Shown here: positions 53,322 to 63,129 of the stretch, in pieces | Position numbering within the stretch: position 1 is the stretch's first letter | How the letters are laid out: each line of letters opens with the position of its first letter | Assembly: GCA_963675945.1 (NCBI GenBank) | Contig: OY780932.1 | Span: 186,001-250,000 of the forward strand | Length of the DNA: 64,000 nucleotides | Direction: 5' to 3' | Source of the DNA: G963556115 sp963675945 | GTDB lineage: Bacteria > Planctomycetota > SZUA-567 | Made by a program: the position numbers and the translations under genes | Notes under the pieces: model-generated | What the model was told of the DNA's origin: nothing | Seen by the model: only the letters and a program-made list of their open reading frames with translations | Database searches by the model: none

Positions 53322-56300
53322 TTATCTGCCGAATATCTGCTCAATATTATGTACAAATGAGCGCTTGCGAAAAGGCTTCTTCAGGGCATCTTCCGCCCCC
53401 ATCTCCAATAACTCCCTCTCTAAGACATCATCAAGATAAGCCGAGACAAACACTACCTTGGCCTGCGCATCAATAGCCCGAATCTCTTTGAATGCCTCGC
53501 GTCCATCCATATCCGGCATCTTCAGATCCATTATAACCCCTTTGATACTATCGTGGTATTCCTGATATTTTCCAACCCCATCCCGACCGTTCTCCGCCTC
53601 CAGCACCATATACCCCTGCTCCAGCAGCAACTGATTATAGATCACGCGCATCACCGCTTCATCATCTACAATCAGAAATACTCCTTTACTACTCCCTCGC
53701 TTTAACCTGCCAGAAATTCTTGCACTCTCCTTAGTGCTATTCTCAGACTCCTGCTCAACCTCCTCTACTTCGAGTTTAGGCAGGATAATTGAAAAGACCG
53801 TCCCCTCTCCAACCTCACTGTCGAGCATTATCGCCCCTTCATGAGCCTGAATAGTTTCATCAATAATCGCCAATCCGAGTCCGGTCCCCTTCTCTTGGGG
53901 TTTAGTGGTAAAGAAGGGCTCAAAAATACTATCAATGCACGAAGGCTTAATTCCAAAACCATTATCTGCAACCTCGATTATCACATAATACAGCTCTGGT
54001 AGGATGTTCCCGCTGACGACTTTACCATATATCATGCTTCCTTTGCATTCACGCACTCTGAAATTAATCTTCCCACTAAATGAATCAAGTTTTGCACTTT
54101 TTTCCATTATCGTATCCCGGGAATTTATCCCCAGGTTGAGTAGTGAATTCTGCAATTCGGTAAAATTACCCCAAAGCCGAATGCTCTCAGGAACACGCTC
54201 AGATTCTACCTCAATCTGACTGGAAATACTATGCCGAAGAATTACAATTGTATTCTTCAAAAGTTCATTAAGACAGATCTCTTCAAATTCCATACTCCGC
54301 TTTCGAGAGAAAGACAAGAGATTATTGGTAAATTCTGCCGCCCCAACGACAATCTTTCTTATCTCCCGACAATAACGAATTACCTTAAGGTCTTGCTTCG
54401 TACCGCATTTTTCAAGTGAATCAAGGATAGAGGTTATCGCACTCAACAAATTGTTGAAGTCATGGGCTATCCCTCCTGCGAGGGTTCCAATAGACTCCAT
54501 CTTCGAAGCATGAATCAATCTCACCTGCTTATCATGCTCCTCGGTAATATCCAGCACCACACCATATGATGCTATTGGCTCTCCCGCTTGCGAGTATTCA
54601 AATTTATGAAAATCCCGCAGTACCCGTACCTTCCCAGTGGCATCGGCAACAGTAGCAAATTCTAGGACACAACTTTTTTCCTTATTTTTATAGGCTTTAG
54701 CCAAAGCCACCTTTATAATGTTATGGTAATTAGGTTCTATAACCTTGAAAAGTTCGCTCAACGGTGCCGAAGCCCCTTCCTCTTCCAGCCCCAGAGCAAG
54801 CCGGAGAAAATTACGATCCCCGGTTATCCGATCATTCACCCGGTCATACTCCCAAAAAAATAACTTTGCCAAATCATACACCTGCTGCAAGCGTTTGGTA
54901 TTAGTATGCAACAATTTACTCTTCGACTCGAGTTCATTTTCAATGGTAATATAATTGGTAATATCGATTATAATACCACGCACAAGCCCCGCGGCCGGGC
55001 CGTCAAGCGAGTAATTCTTCTTGCCGCTACAGAGTATCCAGCGCCGCATACCATCATCCCCCGCGACCTCCAGCCTCTCAGCAAATTTATTATTGGAATA
55101 TTCCCTGGCTGGGTCGAAAAGCTGCAGAAGGGCATCTTTATTTACCACCCGTTCCAACATATCGTCATAGAGCGAATCAACGTCAGGTTCCGTAATATGC
55201 AGAATTTCATAGAACTCCCGGCTAGCGCTCAGACGCAAGCTCACCGGCTCAAACTCCCAGGTAGCAATCTTGATCGCCTCAAGAATAAGCTGCAGGCATT
55301 CAGCATTATTCCGCAGTAATTCATTGGTATTCTTAAGACTCTCAGTCTTGATAACCTCCTGGGTGATATCACGTAATACAACTATTATCTCCACAACTCT
55401 ATTGTACTTATCCAATATTGGCGAAGCCCTGAGAGCCACCAGACACCCACCATTATTCTTAGTAAGTAACTGAATATCCCCTTTGATCTCAATCTCACGC
55501 TTACTCAAGAGAACAGTCTCTATAACCGACGGCACCGGTTCATGGCTTGAGACATCGCTAAACCTGAAGATATCGGAAAACTCCCGACCGGTAACCTCAG
55601 TAGCATCACTACCGAGTATCCGCTCCGCCAGATTGTTTAGCGAGATAATCCGTTTATCCACATTTACGATCACTACCCCTTCAGTGATACTCTTGAGTAC
55701 AGCTTCAGCTTTGTTTTTATCTTCCTGCGCCTCCTTGAGCAGCGAGAGAATATTACTCTGCATTGCTCGTATTCTGGCAATTATCCCCTCCTGCTCGTCG
55801 TATAAGCGCTCACGCTCTGCTCCCGGATTATAATCATTATCGCTCACCATCCGGATTAACCGCATATTGAAAGCAGCAATAAAATGCAGTATCCGCAGGC
55901 GCAAGTATATAAATATGCCGCCTGCAAGAGCTATAAACAAGAAAAAGAGAGGAAGGCTACAGACCAGCGAATTCTTGATCTGGTTTAAAAGACCAGGTTT
56001 GCTCCTGGCAATACCCAGTATAAGCTTGCGTTCAGGCAACTGACGGAGTAGCACATAATATTGCTCAACTTCGCCAGCGGTAACCTGGAATTTATCCTGC
56101 TTACTAATAGCAGAAAGATAATCGCTAGGTTTTAACCACTGCGGCAACTCGGATTGCCCATAGATAGTTATCTGACGTTCAATCGGGTCATCGGTAATAG
56201 CCCACAAACTATCCACCCGCGATAAATCCCCATTTGCATTATACGCCTCAAAGAAACCGCCAACCTCTTTCAAGGCTTCAAGTTCACTCTCCGCCTCCGA

Positions 56301-56468
56301 GTTCTGAGTAAACAAGACAATAGCGGTATTGAGCATATAATCCAGATCACCGTACACCTGCTCCTCATAATTACGGATATAGCAGATAAATGAACCGAGG
56401 CTCAAACACGCTATAATAAGCGCAAAGGCAGCAACGCTTACCAGCCGTATCTTTTTTGCTAATGTCAT
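53322..56468 (-). CDS. Hybrid sensor histidine kinase with PAS domains and receiver
   Basis: 1048 residues. Two membrane segments (about 9-31 and 168-190) enclose a periplasmic sensor of roughly 135 residues. A coil and at least three PAS-type domains follow (about 250-660), e.g. GVVIVNVDKRIISLNNLAERILG. The kinase core has His669 (TLAGGIAHDFNNLLSAI), GFGIKPSCIDSIFEPFFT and GTGLGLAII. A C-terminal receiver has DDEAVMR and Asp981 (VIMDLKMPDMDG). No output regulator gene is adjacent, so the partner is elsewhere. Neighbouring flagellin pieces hint at motility or surface control but that is only proximity. Confidence 0.92.
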   Translation of the reverse strand: MTLAKKIRLVSVAAFALIIACLSLGSFICYIRNYEEQVYGDLDYMLNTAIVLFTQNSEAESELEALKEVGGFFEAYNANGDLSRVDSLWAITDDPIERQITIYGQSELPQWLKPSDYLSAISKQDKFQVTAGEVEQYYVLLRQLPERKLILGIARSKPGLLNQIKNSLVCSLPLFFLFIALAGGIFIYLRLRILHFIAAFNMRLIRMVSDNDYNPGAERERLYDEQEGIIARIRAMQSNILSLLKEAQEDKNKAEAVLKSITEGVVIVNVDKRIISLNNLAERILGSDATEVTGREFSDIFRFSDVSSHEPVPSVIETVLLSKREIEIKGDIQLLTKNNGGCLVALRASPILDKYNRVVEIIVVLRDITQEVIKTESLKNTNELLRNNAECLQLILEAIKIATWEFEPVSLRLSASREFYEILHITEPDVDSLYDDMLERVVNKDALLQLFDPAREYSNNKFAERLEVAGDDGMRRWILCSGKKNYSLDGPAAGLVRGIIIDITNYITIENELESKSKLLHTNTKRLQQVYDLAKLFFWEYDRVNDRITGDRNFLRLALGLEEEGASAPLSELFKVIEPNYHNIIKVALAKAYKNKEKSCVLEFATVADATGKVRVLRDFHKFEYSQAGEPIASYGVVLDITEEHDKQVRLIHASKMESIGTLAGGIAHDFNNLLSAITSILDSLEKCGTKQDLKVIRYCREIRKIVVGAAEFTNNLLSFSRKRSMEFEEICLNELLKNTIVILRHSISSQIEVESERVPESIRLWGNFTELQNSLLNLGINSRDTIMEKSAKLDSFSGKINFRVRECKGSMIYGKVVSGNILPELYYVIIEVADNGFGIKPSCIDSIFEPFFTTKPQEKGTGLGLAIIDETIQAHEGAIMLDSEVGEGTVFSIILPKLEVEEVEQESENSTKESARISGRLKRGSSKGVFLIVDDEAVMRVIYNQLLLEQGYMVLEAENGRDGVGKYQEYHDSIKGVIMDLKMPDMDGREAFKEIRAIDAQAKVVFVSAYLDDVLERELLEMGAEDALKKPFRKRSFVHNIEQIFGR

Positions 56469-56881
56469 ATCAACTATACCCTAATAAACAAGCAACGCCG
56501 TACTCAGATTAACCGCCGCCGAGCATGCTTTTCAAAACGCAATTACTGACGTAAATCGCATTTTACGAATATTATTGCATATTATTCTTATACATGCAAC
56601 GCCAAAATAAATAAAAAATTACAGCAGCCAAAACATCATAAAACGATTAGTTACACTCAGTACAAACGCCTAACATCCCAACCTGTTATTTGCTGACAAA
56701 TATCGATAAGGTTAACAATACCGCAATTATTGACTTAATCAACTGTAAAATTAGCTTACCCCACAATCTCAATTATTATTTACAAATAATAAAATCCCTA
56801 AAGATCAGACGGTTCTTGCCGTAATACCTGATAGAAAGTCGATATTATCCTATAAACAACCTTGATCACCAGGCAGATGTA
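56469..56881. other. Intergenic region
   Basis: A 413-base AT-rich spacer. Only a small interrupted palindrome, CGTAAA-N6-TTTACG near 56551-56568, stands out. No gene seen. Confidence 0.4.
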
Positions 56882-57169
56882 ATGAACGCAATACTGAACA
56901 AGCGTATAAGTCTTTACAAAGAACTCAAGATACGCCAGGAATCTCCCAGAGGCGGAGTACTGATCTATACTTGTTACGAAGCAATACCCAACGGTGGATT
57001 TTGTATTATTTCTGCCGACCCGGATACAGACAAGGAACAACAACTAGCACCTGCAGTCTATATCAAAAATCCCTTCACCAGCATCATAAATGGCGTGGAG
57101 TTAGAATTCTACCCTACCCTGATAGACGCTATCAACGCCTATAGCGGTATAACCAACAATGCAGGTTAA
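56882..57169 (+). CDS. Small protein of unknown function
   Basis: 95 residues, AGGCAG before the ATG. The sequence (RISLYKELKIRQESPRGGVLIYTCYEAIPNGGFCII, then YPTLIDAINAYSGI) looks like a folded alpha/beta protein and has sensible composition, but I recognise no family. It stands alone between the hybrid kinase and polA. A shorter open frame overlaps on the other strand and is less protein-like. Confidence 0.5.
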   Translation: MNAILNKRISLYKELKIRQESPRGGVLIYTCYEAIPNGGFCIISADPDTDKEQQLAPAVYIKNPFTSIINGVELEFYPTLIDAINAYSGITNNAG

Positions 57170-57532
57170 TCCAGATTCTGCAAAAATATGATAATCATCT
57201 GCATTTTCCGGCAGAAATTCCCCCGTTTTATAATCATAATATTACAAACAAATTAAAAATATCTCTTGACTAAACAATCTTATTCCGCTACAACATATAT
57301 ATTAGATAGACCAAAATACAACTACTCGTACTTTGCTCAAATTTCTATCTAATTTTCCTCACTTGAAATTTGCGAAATTTGCATTAAATTTCATTTTCCC
57401 TTACATTGCAGCATACAAAATTCCGAATTATCCTTCGGATGGTTTTTTTAATATAAGGTTATTGATAACATATAGATATACTATTCTTTTCCTACACTCC
57501 ACATCGCATTTAATCTCGCACAAGGTTGACCA
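57170..57532 (+). other. Upstream region of polA
   Basis: A 363-base AT-rich non-coding stretch. It contains the promoter candidate at 57266 and a direct repeat GAAATTTGC at 57365 and 57374. Nothing else seen. Confidence 0.4.
57266..57294 (+). promoter_or_regulatory. Possible polA promoter
   Basis: TTGACT (57266-57271), 17 bases, TACAAC (57289-57294). The leader to polA would be about 230 bases. Confidence 0.4.
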
Positions 57533-60190
57533 ATGTCAAAAGACTTATATATTATTGATGGCCATGCACAGATATACAGAGCATTTTACGCTGTCGAAGG
57601 TCTGCGTTCACCCACTGGTGAGCCGGTAAATGCGATATTCCAGTTTACGCGGATGCTTATACACCTATTGAAAGAGCAGCAGCCCTCACATCTGATTGCA
57701 GTCTTTGATGCCCCCGGTAAGAACTTCAGACATGATTTATACCCAGAATACAAGGCAAACCGCAAGCCAGCACCAGAAGAACTGAAGATACAGATTCCCA
57801 AGATCATCGAAATAGTCAAGGACTTCAATATTCCGGTTATCTCTGTAGAAGGGTATGAAGCTGATGATATTATCGGAATATTGACCAAAATTGCAGCAGA
57901 ATCAGACCTTAATTCAACAATAGTCTCCGGCGATAAGGACTTGGCTCAATTACTCAACTCCAAGGTCAGGTTATTCGACCCAAAAAAGAATTTATTTACT
58001 ACCGAAGCCGATTTTATTGAGGAGAATGGCTTCCCTCCAGCAAAACTGACAGACCTGATGGGGCTCTGGGGTGATACTGCCGATAATATCCCGGGAGTAG
58101 CCGGTATCGGCAAAAAAATAGGTCGCGAGCTTATCCAGAAGTATAAGAGCCTGGAGGAGCTGTTGGACAGAGCCTCGGAGATCAAGGGTAAGCGAGGCGA
58201 GACCCTGCTACGAAGTAAAGAGATTGCCCTCCTCTCCAAAAAATTGGCCACAATCGCTCTGGACGCCGATATTGAGCTCAAGCTTGAGTTGGAAGCGACA
58301 AAGGTTACCGACCCGAATTTCGCTGCACTTAGAGAGAAGTTCTTAGCGTATGGATTCAAAGTACTCCTCAGTGAACTAGCTCCCAGCCCTCAGGAAGACC
58401 GCGATTATCAGCTTATAGATACCCCTGCAAAATTTGCTGCCTTTATTGGCGAATTGAAACATGCACCGCACTTTGCTGTCGACACCGAGACCACTGGTCT
58501 CGACCCGATGCAAGCCAAGCTTGTCGGTATCAGCGTAAGCTTGGAGCCCCATAGCGCCTTTTATCTGCCATTTCGCGGTCTTGAAGACGAAGCGGTTTTA
58601 GGCTCCAAAGAGCTTGCAGAACTCAAGCCGATTCTGGAAGATCCAAAGATCAGTAAATCCGGACAGAATCTCAAGTATGACCGCCTTATACTTGAGCAAA
58701 ATAATATCAAACTCCAAGGCATTACCTTCGACACTCTGATCGGCAGTTCGCTCATTGAAGGGCATATCCGCGGACACGATCTGGACTCCCTTGCCGCCAG
58801 GCACCTTGGGGTGGAACTAATCCCTACCAAGGAGATTATCGGTACTGGCAGCAAAGAGATTACTATGGATAAAGCCGGGGTCAGACGCGTAGCCGAGTAC
58901 GCCTGTGAAGACGCCGATATCGCCCTCAGACTCGAGAAGATATTCCGTGAACGACTCAAGCCCGCAGAGAAACAACTCTTGGAGGAGATAGAACTACCAC
59001 TATCCGAAGTTCTCACCCGCATGCAAGCGCGCGGCATACGTGTCAATGGCGAACTTCTGCAGAGTCAGAGTCAGGAACTTGAACTTGTTCTCACCTCTAT
59101 CACCGCCAGAATATATGAGATTGCCGGCAGAGAGTTCAACATTGCCAGCCCTAAACAACTGGCAGAGGTAATGTTTGAGGATCTCGGTTACCCGGTAATC
59201 AAGAAGACCAAGACCGGGTACAGCACCAATGAAGCTGTATTAACCGAACTTGCCGGCCAAGGTTACGAGCTCCCTGAGCTCCTCCTCGAATATCGCCAGT
59301 ACAGTAAGCTCAAGAGTACCTATCTTGATGCACTACCCAAAATGATCAACCCCGTCACCGGCCGTATTCATACCACCTTCTCTCAGACCACGACGACTAC
59401 CGGACGCCTTTCCTCGACCAACCCCAACCTCCAGAACATCCCGATCCGCTCCGAACGCGGCAAAGCAATTCGCGCCGCCTTTATCCCAGAAGCAGGTTGG
59501 CAGATGCTAGCGGCGGATTATTCGCAGGTCGAGCTACGGATGCTGGCACATTTTTCTGAGGATAAAGTACTCTGTCAGGCCTTTGAAGATAATATGGATA
59601 TTCATAGTGTTGTCGCTGCCGAGATCAATCATATCCCCCTAGCAAGTGTAGGCACGGAGGAGCGTTATGCGGCCAAAGCCATCAATTTCGGAATAATCTA
59701 CGGCCAGACTGCGCACGGGCTCTCCCAGACAACCGGGATGAGCCGTTTTGCCGCCCAGCAGTTTATCGACGACTACTTCCAGCGTTTCCCCAGCATCAAG
59801 GATTTTATCGAAGCAACAACGGCTCAGGCGCATACAGACGGTGGGATAAGAACTATGTATGGGCGTTTTCGAGCTCTTCCCGAGCTCAATTCGAGTAAAA
59901 AAGTAGAGAGAGAGCGGGGAGAGCGTGAAGCCCTCAACACCCTGATTCAGGGTTCTGCCGCCGAGCTCATCAAGATTGCCATGCTGGAGGTAGCAAGAGC
60001 GATCAAGGAAGATAACCTCCAGGCATATATGCTGCTGCAGATCCATGATGAACTGGTCTTTGAAGCGGCACCGGAAGATATCGAAGGTCTCAGGAATATA
60101 GTGCGAGACAGGATGGAGGGAGCAATCGCTTTGAAGGTACCCTTGAAGGTAGATATCGGTATTGGTGACAACTGGCTAGCTTTAAAATAA
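57533..60190 (+). CDS. polA: DNA polymerase I
   Basis: 885 residues with all three domains. The 5' nuclease (1-about 290) has LYIIDGHAQIYRAFYA, EYKANRKPAPEEL and the GDKDLAQLL metal region. The 3'-5' exonuclease (about 300-480) keeps its acidic residues in FAVDTETTGLDP and CEDADIALRLE, so proofreading is expected. The polymerase has motif A DYSQVELRMLAHFSED, motif B AAKAINFGIIYGQTAHGLS and motif C QIHDELVFE. Length and order are standard. AAGG lies 7 bases before the ATG. Followed after 27 bases by coaE. Confidence 0.97.
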   Translation: MSKDLYIIDGHAQIYRAFYAVEGLRSPTGEPVNAIFQFTRMLIHLLKEQQPSHLIAVFDAPGKNFRHDLYPEYKANRKPAPEELKIQIPKIIEIVKDFNIPVISVEGYEADDIIGILTKIAAESDLNSTIVSGDKDLAQLLNSKVRLFDPKKNLFTTEADFIEENGFPPAKLTDLMGLWGDTADNIPGVAGIGKKIGRELIQKYKSLEELLDRASEIKGKRGETLLRSKEIALLSKKLATIALDADIELKLELEATKVTDPNFAALREKFLAYGFKVLLSELAPSPQEDRDYQLIDTPAKFAAFIGELKHAPHFAVDTETTGLDPMQAKLVGISVSLEPHSAFYLPFRGLEDEAVLGSKELAELKPILEDPKISKSGQNLKYDRLILEQNNIKLQGITFDTLIGSSLIEGHIRGHDLDSLAARHLGVELIPTKEIIGTGSKEITMDKAGVRRVAEYACEDADIALRLEKIFRERLKPAEKQLLEEIELPLSEVLTRMQARGIRVNGELLQSQSQELELVLTSITARIYEIAGREFNIASPKQLAEVMFEDLGYPVIKKTKTGYSTNEAVLTELAGQGYELPELLLEYRQYSKLKSTYLDALPKMINPVTGRIHTTFSQTTTTTGRLSSTNPNLQNIPIRSERGKAIRAAFIPEAGWQMLAADYSQVELRMLAHFSEDKVLCQAFEDNMDIHSVVAAEINHIPLASVGTEERYAAKAINFGIIYGQTAHGLSQTTGMSRFAAQQFIDDYFQRFPSIKDFIEATTAQAHTDGGIRTMYGRFRALPELNSSKKVERERGEREALNTLIQGSAAELIKIAMLEVARAIKEDNLQAYMLLQIHDELVFEAAPEDIEGLRNIVRDRMEGAIALKVPLKVDIGIGDNWLALK

Positions 60191-60217
60191 TAAAATTTGC
60201 GCGTACAGAGGTAAACA

Positions 60218-61075
60218 ATGTTTCTGGATCAACCCCTATTTATTCTGCTGCCCTTGGTTGTATTTTACTATGTAATTCCGCTCTATCTGGGTCATTATCT
60301 CGGTAGATGTGATAAGGCGCCGGTAAACCTCTTGTTGCCTGTCTGTATTATAGCGCTATTTTATCTGGTACGCCCCAATGAATTCGAACCGGGGATATAT
60401 ATTATTGCGGTAATCTCCCCGGCACTTATCCTCCTGTTGGCGGGTTATGTCTTTGGTCTTTTACTGAAGCAGGATAACACCAGGAATTCACAACCGTATG
60501 TTATAGGAATCACCGGTCTACCCTGTAGCGGCAAGAGCGAAGCCTGCAAGATCTTTTCCAAGCTCGGAGCCAAAGTAATTGATGTGGATCGTCTGGGGCA
60601 TAAATGCCTTGAAGACAAGGAGATTATCGCTAACCTGCAGTCCAAGTTCGGTTCGGCGATACTGGGGAGTGACCAGCAGATAGAGAGAGCCAATCTGGCA
60701 CAGCTGGTCTTCAATTCAGAGCAGAACCTGAAGATACTTGAGCGTATCATTCATCCTGAGATGTTACGCCGGATAGAGTATGAGATCAAATATCTTGAGC
60801 CGGAAGCAGTTCTAGTACTCGACGCAGCAATCCTGCATCATCTACAGCTGGATAAGCTCTGTAAACGGGTATTGGTTACTTATAGCGATAGAGCTAAAAG
60901 GATAGACCGGGCTCAGTCACGAAACTGGAGCGCTGAAGAACTGGAGAAGAGAGATGCCGCGGTACTGAAGAGCCTCTCTTACCGAGATATAACCCTAATT
61001 GAAAATAACGATAGTAAAGAACATTTTATTAATTCTATAGATAATATCTGGAAGGAAATCATCAATGAGCGATGA
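60218..61075 (+). CDS. coaE: Dephospho-CoA kinase with N-terminal membrane domain
   Basis: 285 residues instead of about 200. The first 85 residues hold three hydrophobic segments (about 5-27, 36-51, 63-84). CoaE starts at residue 91: IGITGLPCSGKSEACKIF (P-loop), VIDVDRLGHKCLE, LERIIHPEM, LDAAILHHL, and RAQSRNWSAEELEKRD as the arginine-rich lid. It makes the last step of CoA synthesis. The kinase part is complete. The anchor would place the enzyme at the inner membrane; why is unclear. GAGG lies 6 bases before the ATG, which supports the long form. It overlaps rho by 11 bases. Confidence 0.9.
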   Translation: MFLDQPLFILLPLVVFYYVIPLYLGHYLGRCDKAPVNLLLPVCIIALFYLVRPNEFEPGIYIIAVISPALILLLAGYVFGLLLKQDNTRNSQPYVIGITGLPCSGKSEACKIFSKLGAKVIDVDRLGHKCLEDKEIIANLQSKFGSAILGSDQQIERANLAQLVFNSEQNLKILERIIHPEMLRRIEYEIKYLEPEAVLVLDAAILHHLQLDKLCKRVLVTYSDRAKRIDRAQSRNWSAEELEKRDAAVLKSLSYRDITLIENNDSKEHFINSIDNIWKEIINER

Positions 61076-62876
61076 AGAGATGACCGTTGCAGAAGACGGG
61101 AATGCTAAGAAGAAGGTAGCAAAGAAGAAAGCAACTAGGAAAAAAGCGGCTAAAAAGAAGACTACCAAGAAGACAACCAAACAAAACCCGGTTGAGAACG
61201 AAACAGTAAGTACCGGCAATTCAGCCGAGACCGGAGTAATAACTCCGGAGAGTATTCTCGCCTCTGCCGCAGAGGAAAGAAACAAGCAAGAAGAAAGCCA
61301 ACCTCAACCAGCTCCTACTGAAGCCGCCGAAGTAAAAACCGAGAATACAGCGCGCAACAACCAGTCAATGCAACGCATTAAAACCGGCAAGCATAGGAAT
61401 AATGATCAGCGTAATAATAATAATCAGAACAATAACAATAACAACAATAATAGTAATAAATACACTAACAATAAAAAACGCGAAAATTATCCCAACAACC
61501 GCAATCAAAAATTCAATAATATGCCAAAGTACAACACAACCCATGTTACCACCTCTCAGCCACAATCAGGGTCAGAGGCAGAGACGCATGAGGTATATGA
61601 ACAGGTCAAGCAGGGAGAACTGCACATTACCTCACTCAAGGACATGACCGTCGCCGAACTGCGCAATATGGCCAAACAAGAAAATATCGAGGGTATTTCC
61701 GGTATGGTCAAGCAAGAGCTGATCTTTGCGATAATCAAGAATAAGGTCAATCAGAACGGAATCCTCTACGGCGAAGGTGTTCTCGAAGTTCTCCCCGATG
61801 GCTATGGTTTCCTGCGCAGCCCGAAATTCAACTACACCCCTTGCCCTGATGATATCTACATCTCCCCCAGTCAGATCCGCCGTTTCGGCATGCGTAGCGG
61901 CCATACCGTATCCGGGCAGATTCGGCCACCCAAGGATAATGAGAACTACTTCGCCCTGCTGCGCGTTGAAGCAATTAATCTTGAGGAACCAGACAAGATC
62001 AAGGACAAGATCCCTTTTGAAGATCTTACCCCGATCTTCCCTGAAGAACGCCTGATAATGGAGACCAAGAGCAGTGAACTCTCCGGCCGGGTAATAGATC
62101 TGGTTATGCCTATAGGCAAGGGGCAGCGCGCCCTAATTGTCGCCCCTCCCCGTACTGGTAAGACCGTACTCATGCAGAATATCGCCAACGCCATAACCCA
62201 CAATAACCCTGAGGTAATGCTCATGGTGCTGCTGATTGACGAGCGCCCAGAAGAGGTTACCGACATGCAGCGCTCAGTCGATGGCGAGGTTATCAGCAGT
62301 ACCTTTGACGAGCCTGCCAGTCGGCATATCCAGGTCAGCCAGATGGTTATTGAGAAGGCCAAGCGCCTGGTAGAGTACGGCAAGGATGTGGTCATCCTCC
62401 TGGACTCTATCACCAGGCTCGGCAGGGCCTACAATACCGAGGCACCGCACTCGGGCAGAATTCTCTCCGGTGGTATCGACGCTCAGGCTCTGCAGAAGCC
62501 CAAACGTTTCTTCGGAGCAGCCAGAAATATCGAGAACGGCGGTAGTCTGACCATCATCGGTACCGCCCTCACCGATACCGGCAGCCGTATGGATGAGGTT
62601 ATCTTCGAAGAGTTCAAAGGAACAGGTAATGCCGAAGTTCATCTAGACCGCAGACTGGTCAACCGCCGTCTGTACCCAGCCATTGATGTCAACCTCTCCG
62701 GCACCCGTAAAGAGGATAGGATTGTGCATCCTGACGAACTCAACCGCATCTGGCAGGTCAGGAAGTACCTCAACGATCTCAACCCGGTAGATGCTATGGA
62801 ATTCCTCCAGACCAAGCTCAAAAAGAACAAGACCAATCTTGAATTCTTAATGACCATCAACCCGAATCAGTATTAA
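61065..62876 (+). CDS. rho: Transcription termination factor Rho with Lys- and Asn-rich N-terminal extension
   Basis: 603 residues, against 419 in E. coli. Residues about 14-39 are a Lys/Thr/Ala-rich tract; about 98-155 are Asn-rich, including an eight-Asn run. The Rho N-terminal helical domain begins near 188 (TSLKDMTVAELRNMAKQ), then the RNA-binding cold-shock fold (GEGVLEVLPDGYGFLRS) and the ATPase: VAPPRTGKTVLMQ (Walker A), MVLLIDERPEEV, DSITRLGRAYNTE and GGSLTIIGTALTDTGSRMDE. All motor motifs are normal. Extensions of this composition occur in Rho of several phyla and are linked to RNA binding or condensate formation. Confidence 0.97.
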   Translation: MSDEEMTVAEDGNAKKKVAKKKATRKKAAKKKTTKKTTKQNPVENETVSTGNSAETGVITPESILASAAEERNKQEESQPQPAPTEAAEVKTENTARNNQSMQRIKTGKHRNNDQRNNNNQNNNNNNNNSNKYTNNKKRENYPNNRNQKFNNMPKYNTTHVTTSQPQSGSEAETHEVYEQVKQGELHITSLKDMTVAELRNMAKQENIEGISGMVKQELIFAIIKNKVNQNGILYGEGVLEVLPDGYGFLRSPKFNYTPCPDDIYISPSQIRRFGMRSGHTVSGQIRPPKDNENYFALLRVEAINLEEPDKIKDKIPFEDLTPIFPEERLIMETKSSELSGRVIDLVMPIGKGQRALIVAPPRTGKTVLMQNIANAITHNNPEVMLMVLLIDERPEEVTDMQRSVDGEVISSTFDEPASRHIQVSQMVIEKAKRLVEYGKDVVILLDSITRLGRAYNTEAPHSGRILSGGIDAQALQKPKRFFGAARNIENGGSLTIIGTALTDTGSRMDEVIFEEFKGTGNAEVHLDRRLVNRRLYPAIDVNLSGTRKEDRIVHPDELNRIWQVRKYLNDLNPVDAMEFLQTKLKKNKTNLEFLMTINPNQY

Positions 62877-62989
62877 ACACCGATAAAAAACAGTTAAGTA
62901 TTGAAAAATACAGAATTAGTATTATACTTAAGCTGATTAAATTAATGACTAGTCTGTCCTTTGGGCATTGGTACTCCCCTCCTTCCACC

Positions 62990-63013
62990 AAGCCCATTGG
63001 ATAGGCTTTTTTT
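62990..63013 (+). terminator. Terminator after rho
   Basis: AAGCC and GGCTT around a 9-base loop, with the T-run TTTTTTT following. The stem is short but GC-rich in the middle. Confidence 0.6.
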
Positions 63014-63038
63014 GTCACACCAGTATTTTATCAACAAT

Positions 63039-63069
63039 AAACAGCCAACAGTTTTATTGCTGGCTGTTT
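63039..63069 (-). terminator. Terminator after hydE
   Basis: AAACAGCCA and TGGCTGTTT form a 9-bp stem, followed on the minus strand by ATTGTTG. It lies about 60 bases after the hydE stop. Confidence 0.6.
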
Positions 63070-63129
63070 ATTCGTATTATCATAAATAATAAGATAATAA
63101 TAGTGGTTTTCATATCTTAGCAAAAGACT

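Noticed and set aside
61365..61565. Hydrophobic minus-strand open frame opposite rho
   Set aside because: It is the complement of the Asn-codon run (AAT/AAC read as Ile/Val codons), not a gene.
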